A stretch of DNA of 26,824 nucleotides. Origin: Dinochytrium kinnereticum. Lineage: Eukaryota; Chytridiomycota; Chytridiomycetes; Chytridiales; Chytridiaceae. Of this stretch, positions 22,401-26,824 are shown piece after piece. The position numbers were made by a program, and so were the translations under genes. The notes under the pieces were generated by a model. That model ran no database searches and was not told the DNA's origin. It worked only from the letters and a program-made list of their open reading frames with translations. Numbering within the stretch: the stretch's first letter is position 1; the number at the start of each line of letters is the position of its first letter. The DNA lies in assembly GCA_027604005.1 (NCBI GenBank), contig JADGJT010000279.1, forward strand, positions 1 through 26,824, read 5' to 3'.

Positions 22401-23501
22401 GCCGTGTTGAAGCTCTTTACGGAAAAGGAGTGGTGTGAGGAGATTATGGTCGAATGCAAGGCTGGAAACCTTAGGAAGGGCAAGTTCACATGGAACGACC
22501 GTGTTTTTGAAGCCGAGATCAGCCGCATTGCGCAGCAGGCGGACAAGGCGTACAGCTCTATGCTGTATCGTGAAGCCTTGAAGCTTACTTTCTATGATCT
22601 TCAAAACGCCAAAGGAGAGTACCGAAAGGCTACAACACCTCCAAACTCCATGAATGCTGGGCCAGCTGGTAGTGCAGTGGCAGGATCTGAGGTTTACGAG
22701 GGTCTTCACGATGACCTTATCAAACGTTTTATTGAAGTTCAAGCCCTTTTGATGTGCCCCATCACACCACACTTCAGTGAACACCTTTGGTCAGATGTTC
22801 TTGGCAACGTAAGCTTTCTTCTTCAACGGATGAAATAATTTCTGATACTAATATTATATTTTAGCCCGACTCGGTCCAAAATGCCTTGTGGCCGGATAAC
22901 CTACCAGCTGTCGACACTGGTATCCTCGCGGCCGCCCAGTATGTCCGTGACGTGATTTACAAGATCCGATCTGGGGAGGAGGCTGCGCAAAAGAAACGCT
23001 TAAAGAAGTCGAAGGACGCTGCTGCTGTGAGCGATGGGCCGAAAACCCTTTACATCTACTCGGCAAAAGCTTTCCCGGCTTGGCAAGATGACTGTATGAC
23101 GGCTCTAAAGAAGACGTACGATATGGACTCTCAATCCTTCACTGGCAAGGAGAGAGATGAAATCCCAGAGGCCCTTAAAAAGGATAAGAGAGTCATGCCT
23201 TTTATCGCGATGATGAAGGTGAGATAGTTTATAGTATTTATTTCTATAGGTTTCTAATTATCACCCATTTTATATTCCGAAGAAAATCGTTGGTGAGCAA
23301 GGCCCTTCAGCTTTGGACCGCAGGCTCGCGTTTGACGAAAGCGAAACCCTAAACTCGAACATTGACTTCATCCGCCGAGACCTCTCAAACCTTAAGGTCG
23401 AGAAGGTTGTGATTATCTCCAAGGAGGACGCCAAGGTGGCTGCTGACGTTTCGGCTGCCGACTCCGCTGTTCCTGGCGCGCCAGCCTATAGGCTTGTTTA
23501 A
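19435..23501 (+). CDS. LARS1: Cytosolic leucyl-tRNA synthetase
   Basis: Class I synthetase that charges tRNA-Leu in the cytosol (yeast CDC60). Exons: 19435-19455, 19596-19947, 19983-20062, 20105-20242, 20287-20946, 20997-21292, 21461-21640, 21683-21882, 21955-22808, 22865-23218 and 23283-23501. They sum to 3354 nt, 1117 residues (yeast 1090, human 1176). The HIGH motif is HLGH at 61-64 within [16 protein letters not shown] and the KMSKS loop is at 745-749 ([11 protein letters not shown]). The editing domain is inserted between them ([31 protein letters not shown]) and looks intact. The archaeal/eukaryotic-type sequence and the lack of a presequence point to the cytosolic enzyme. Introns 1 (140 nt) and 6 (168 nt) are among the longest in the window. 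The exact donor of intron 2 (after 19947, or nine bases earlier) and acceptor of intron 3 (20104, or nine bases later) are ambiguous, without effect on frame. Confidence 0.95.
19536..19555 (+). other. 8-bp perfect hairpin inside LeuRS intron 1
   Basis: TGCATGCA (19536-19543) and TGCATGCA (19548-19555) are both self-complementary and complementary to each other, separated by TTGG. They sit inside the unusually long 140-nt first intron. The intron also has a loose C-box-like GGATGAT before, and a CTGA after, the hairpin, but these are too degenerate to call a C/D snoRNA. Confidence 0.5.
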
Positions 23502-23541
23502 CCTGTTGTTGTTTACCAATAATAAATTGTTGATGCCCTTA

Positions 23542-24980
23542 CTATTTTATTAATCTTTCTTCACGATAATCTACGGCAATCTTTTTGAATCGAGGAAGGT
23601 CACGGAAAGACTTGGGGAATAGGTTGGTTGTTGGTGGAACTTTTCTCTTGAGTTTTTCCTCCGTTAAAGTCGGCTTGGCATCTTCCGTCGCATCGTTAAA
23701 ATGGGTATCCTCTTCTGGCTTGATTAAGCCATCATCATCATCGCCGGAAGTTGCTTCCATTTCTTTTCGTTTTCCCTTTGGTTTCACCGCTGGAGACCCA
23801 ATGGTGCCTATTGGCGGATATTTCGTGATTTCAGCCTTGAAAAGCACCGAATGTGCCCAGCCAGCGTAGTCGCCAAACTTGGAGCGGAACACGTCTCCTA
23901 TTTCTTGGTAGACTTTTGGGGTGAGTGTCTTCACGTTCTTCGGGGCCAGCCCGTAATCCCGTTTCGCGATCTATATGGCAATGATGTCAGCATTGCTCTG
24001 CATCTTCTCTCTTCCGATCATTACCTTCCACACGTGGGTATCGACCGGTACTGCCCCGAGTTTATCAAGAGACATCAGTAAAATGCAGTCGGCCACTTTA
24101 GGTCCAACTGCACAATATAGAAAAAAAACAGATAAGAATAAAGCCACCGAGCAAAAGAAACCAAGACCAAACTTGCAGCAACTCTTCACCTCCGGATAGC
24201 CCAAGTAATTCATTTTTCGCGTCCGCATAACTCTCGTCCCTCAATCCCATTAACCACTCTTCCCCTCCCTTTTCATCCACAATCTTCCTGGCAGTCTCAG
24301 AGATGTACTTTGCGCGATAGCCAAAGCCCAGATCGCGCAGAGTTTTCTCAACACCATCATCGCAAAGAGCCTGAAGTCTTGGGAATGAGTAGAAAGTTGT
24401 GGTGGCCGTTGGTGATGTTTTGAAGTCTCCCACAATTGATCCATATCTAATGCAGAGCTTGTCAATCTAAAATGAAACGGATAGGATAAGCAAGGCAGTC
24501 GTTTTGTGTTGGGCATTGGTAAAGAAAAGGATAATCACCATTTGAGTTATTCTACTGATATTATTATTGCTGGTGCATATAAATGTGATGAGGTTTTCGA
24601 CGGGATCCTGTCTTCATAAGCTTTCAGTAAGTCATAAAATGAAACTACACAAAGCCAAACCTCAGCAGCCTCACGCCCTCGAATCTCATCGCCTTCTTCT
24701 TGAAATTAACGTCCCGTTCCGCCCAATGAGTGTATAACGACTCCAATTTGATATCGAGGCGGAAATAGTTACAGAGGATCTCATACACTTCCCCTTCGCT
24801 CGAGTCCGATTGGACCAAGATGTCATCTGAAGTTTGCTTGAGGGTTACGATGTGTCCTTTCAGGACGGATGTGAATTGGTTTGGCCCTGTCTCTCTCCAT
24901 AAAAAGGTTTGCCCACTGAATAGCGTTGCATCGAGTCGTAGCTCTTTAGGCCCTGTTCTAAGGGACCACCATTTGCTCAT
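23542..24980 (-). CDS. OGG1: 8-oxoguanine DNA glycosylase/AP lyase OGG1
   Basis: Removes 8-oxoguanine opposite cytosine in base-excision repair. Exons (minus strand): 24661-24980, 24539-24611, 24190-24466, 24025-24107 and 23542-23970, 1182 nt or 393 residues (human 345, yeast 376). Visible landmarks: the N-terminal domain with [18 protein letters not shown] (human N149-R154 region); GFGYRAKYI (human R204 region); and the helix-hairpin-helix catalytic segment [13 protein letters not shown]. In that segment Lys matches human Lys249 and Cys matches Cys253. VPVDTHVW follows, with the catalytic Asp. The tail after [11 protein letters not shown] is charged and carries KGKRKE, a possible nuclear localisation signal. 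Introns are 49, 72, 82 and 54 nt GT-AG. It converges on LeuRS with 40 bp between stop codons. No mitochondrial presequence is apparent. Confidence 0.95.
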
Positions 24981-25082
24981 GCTTGGGTGTCTATTATTTT
25001 TTTTATATTTTTTTTTTACAAGTTTCAGGTCTTTGGAGATTATTGCATGAACAAGAACGCAGGGAAGCTTCTGCGAATATGG

Positions 25083-26792
25083 TTAATGTCGTCCAGAGAA
25101 CATGGATCCAACAGCAGGATCAGCTGTTGGACTGAAAAGTTCCTCTGTCACACCGCTTGTTTTCACGAGCATCACTGTAATGGGCAATACGGTGAATAAA
25201 AACACCCCCCTAAACACTGTTAAGTACTACACTCACCATGTCGAAGCAAGTCCTTCTTTGTGATGATCCCTAAAAGCCTCCCATTGGACGTAATAAGAAC
25301 GTATCGCGACCCCATCTTCTTAAACATCTCCACACAGATCCCAATGGGAAAGTGAGGAGGTACAGTACTTGGCGTCACCTCTATCCATGGTCTCATGTCA
25401 AGGTAACCAGTTGGGTCCACGCCGTCTGGTGGATCCGAAAAGAAGATAGGTGTTGATCCAGTTGTTGTCAGGAGCTTCTTGAACGAACCTGTTGAAGCAA
25501 TTCATAAGATCTTAGGTTTAAAAGACACCAGTAAAAAAAAAGAAAAAGCCCCCACCGATTGCGAATCTAAGTTCGGCACGGCCTGCGTAGCCTATCAGAT
25601 TCATCTTGGAATTGACAATAGGAAAGCCCTTGAATTTGGTATTATGGAGAAGGTCCTCTACAATAACCGTCAGCAAACTCAAAAGAAAAAAGAAGGAAAA
25701 AAAAAATAACAATCACAAACCCAGGCCCGAAACATTCAGCCCAGTCTCAGGTATCATATCAAGCTGTACGGCCTTAGTCATGATATCCTCAACGGTAGAA
25801 TCCCCTCTATATTCCTCGCTCCCATCCAAAAACGGATACCCCTCTAACCGAATCAGTAAGTAGTAAAGCCCCTTACCACCCGCATCTCCCACCCATTTTG
25901 CCGTCAATATTGTGATGATGATGGGCAGAACGTAGGAAACAGCGCCAGTCAACTCGAACATGATGACGGTCAGGGAGACGGTCATGCGGGTTGTGCCAGA
26001 GAGAAAGGCGGCAGCACCAACCATTGCATACGTTCCTGGAGTGATACATTGAGGGTAATTCGGATTGCATGTGGAGAAGATTGGGTGTTTCGGGTAATAA
26101 TCTTGGAATAGTTGCATCAAAATGCCAAAAGCTCTTCCCACGCACGCTCCGATGGCGATCGTTGGTAGGCTTTCAAAAGACAAGTCAGTGAGAAACATCG
26201 CATTGTTTTCGTCACTCACAAAACGCCTGCGGGAAGCATGATCCCGAACGTGAAGACGGTCAACAAGAATTTAAGTGCGGCAGCAAGCAGAAGGAGAAAG
26301 ACGACAACTTTGGCTTCAGATTTGCTTTGAGAGGAAATGCTTAGTAAAGTCGATGAGTGCAACAGAAATACACACTTGCAAAGACCGTAAAAATCCCCAT
26401 CGACCTCTTCGCATTCACGAAAGAGGTTTGCAACCAAATCGACCGTGCTGACTCTGTACACATATTAGGCAAAATAAAGAGACACAAGGCCCATCAAAAT
26501 AATGATCGGTAGGAATGTCCCTCACCTAAGGTACACATGAGAATACCCAACGATTCCAGTAACTAAAGCGACGGCAGCTACCTCCATTATAGGATGATCC
26601 TTTAGCCAGGTCGACTTGCGAATGGCGGCAATATAAAGATTCTAATATCATAGTCAGAAAAGAGCAAAAATACAGTCAATGAACCATCCGAATAAAAAGC
26701 GTCCCTGCCAATCCCCCGAGCACACCAAGAAAAACAAACAGGGGCAGCTCAAATCCATGCCAATCCCTGCTATATTTAACTTGGAACCAAAC
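25083..26792 (-). CDS. CLC chloride/proton exchanger, C-terminal part (GEF1/CLC-3 type)
   Basis: The 5' part lies beyond the right edge. Exons in the window (minus strand): 26685-26792, 26526-26641, 26376-26453, 26220-26324, 25721-26169, 25556-25657, 25237-25425 and 25083-25174, a consistent 376-codon stretch. Matches to intracellular CLC-3/4/5/GEF1 exchangers include LKFLLTVFTFGIMLPAG, PTIAIGACVGRAFG, GTYAMVGAAAFLSGTTRMTV with the pore-lining Tyr, VIMFELTGAVSYVLP, KWVGDAGGKG and IRLEGYPFLDG. Two CBS domains follow: the first around VEDIMTKAV to KFKGFPIVNS, the second LDMRPWIEVTP to GRLLGIITKKDLLRH. The selectivity and gating-glutamate motifs are in the missing part. The intron between the CBS domains is ambiguous: an acceptor at 25426 gives a clean frame, while a closer acceptor at 25490 gives a better-looking linker but the wrong frame. 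The family suggests an endosomal, Golgi or vacuolar membrane location. Confidence 0.9.
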
Positions 26793-26824
26793 CTATAAAC
26801 ATGAAATTAAAAACCAGGGAACTT

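Noticed and set aside
22083..22784. 233-codon minus-strand open frame inside LeuRS
   Set aside because: It is antisense to strongly conserved LeuRS coding sequence including the KMSKS loop; a shadow frame.
24467..24538. Possible U12-type intron in OGG1 intron 2 (contains TTATCCTTTT four bases after the GT)
   Set aside because: The GT-AG boundaries give a gap-free protein (ITQM-IDKLC). The U12-like string is offset from the splice site, and no CCTTRAY branch lies close to the acceptor.

Overview
This is a compact eukaryotic nuclear locus. Every recognisable gene is split by spliceosomal introns, mostly 33-56 nt long, and many genes are separated by only 30-100 bp. The gene set (POLD1, RAD9, DRS1/DDX27, transportin, MPDU1, cytosolic LeuRS, OGG1, an intracellular-type CLC, MTG1, a GET5/UBL4-like protein) is generic opisthokont housekeeping. 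Gene density, tiny introns and protein style suggest an early-diverging (non-Dikarya) fungus or a close relative. I cannot name the species.

Layout. 1-1921: about 1.9 kb with no gene I can support; much of it looks GC-richer than the rest and it carries a 21-bp direct repeat. 1922-3135 (-): mitochondrial GTPase MTG1. 3136-3644: divergent intergenic region with three 34-bp tandem repeats. 3645-5220 (+): an unrecognised five-exon gene. 5266-9543 (-): DNA polymerase delta catalytic subunit in 26 exons. 9813-14377 (+): a tight tandem trio, GET5-like, DRS1 and RAD9. 14378-14717: intergenic with a 10-bp-stem hairpin. 14718-18114 (-): transportin. 18343-19181 (-): MPDU1. 19435-23501 (+): leucyl-tRNA synthetase. 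23542-24980 (-): OGG1, convergent with LeuRS at 40 bp. 25083 to the right edge (-): C-terminal half of a CLC transporter with CBS domains.

Most notable observation. Two POLD1 introns have no GT-AG solution. Both fit minor-spliceosome (U12-type) AT-AC introns: each has the donor ATATCCTT, a branch motif CCTTAAC about 10-11 nt from the 3' end, and an AC terminus. Removing them restores a gap-free match to the polymerase delta family. The 26-exon model sums to 3183 nt (1060 codons plus stop), so it is frame-consistent throughout. About 77 introns were modelled in the window and only these two look U12-type. If real, the organism keeps a functional minor spliceosome, which many fungi, including the familiar yeasts, have lost.

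Three genes act in DNA replication and repair (POLD1, RAD9, OGG1). The others serve ribosome biogenesis and translation (DRS1, LeuRS, MTG1), nuclear import (transportin), tail-anchored protein delivery (GET5-like), dolichol-linked glycosylation (MPDU1) and organelle ion transport (CLC). I see no operon-like logic, so the neighbourhood is probably incidental. Exon boundaries were set by hand from splice signals, reading frame and recalled family sequences. No alignment or search was run.
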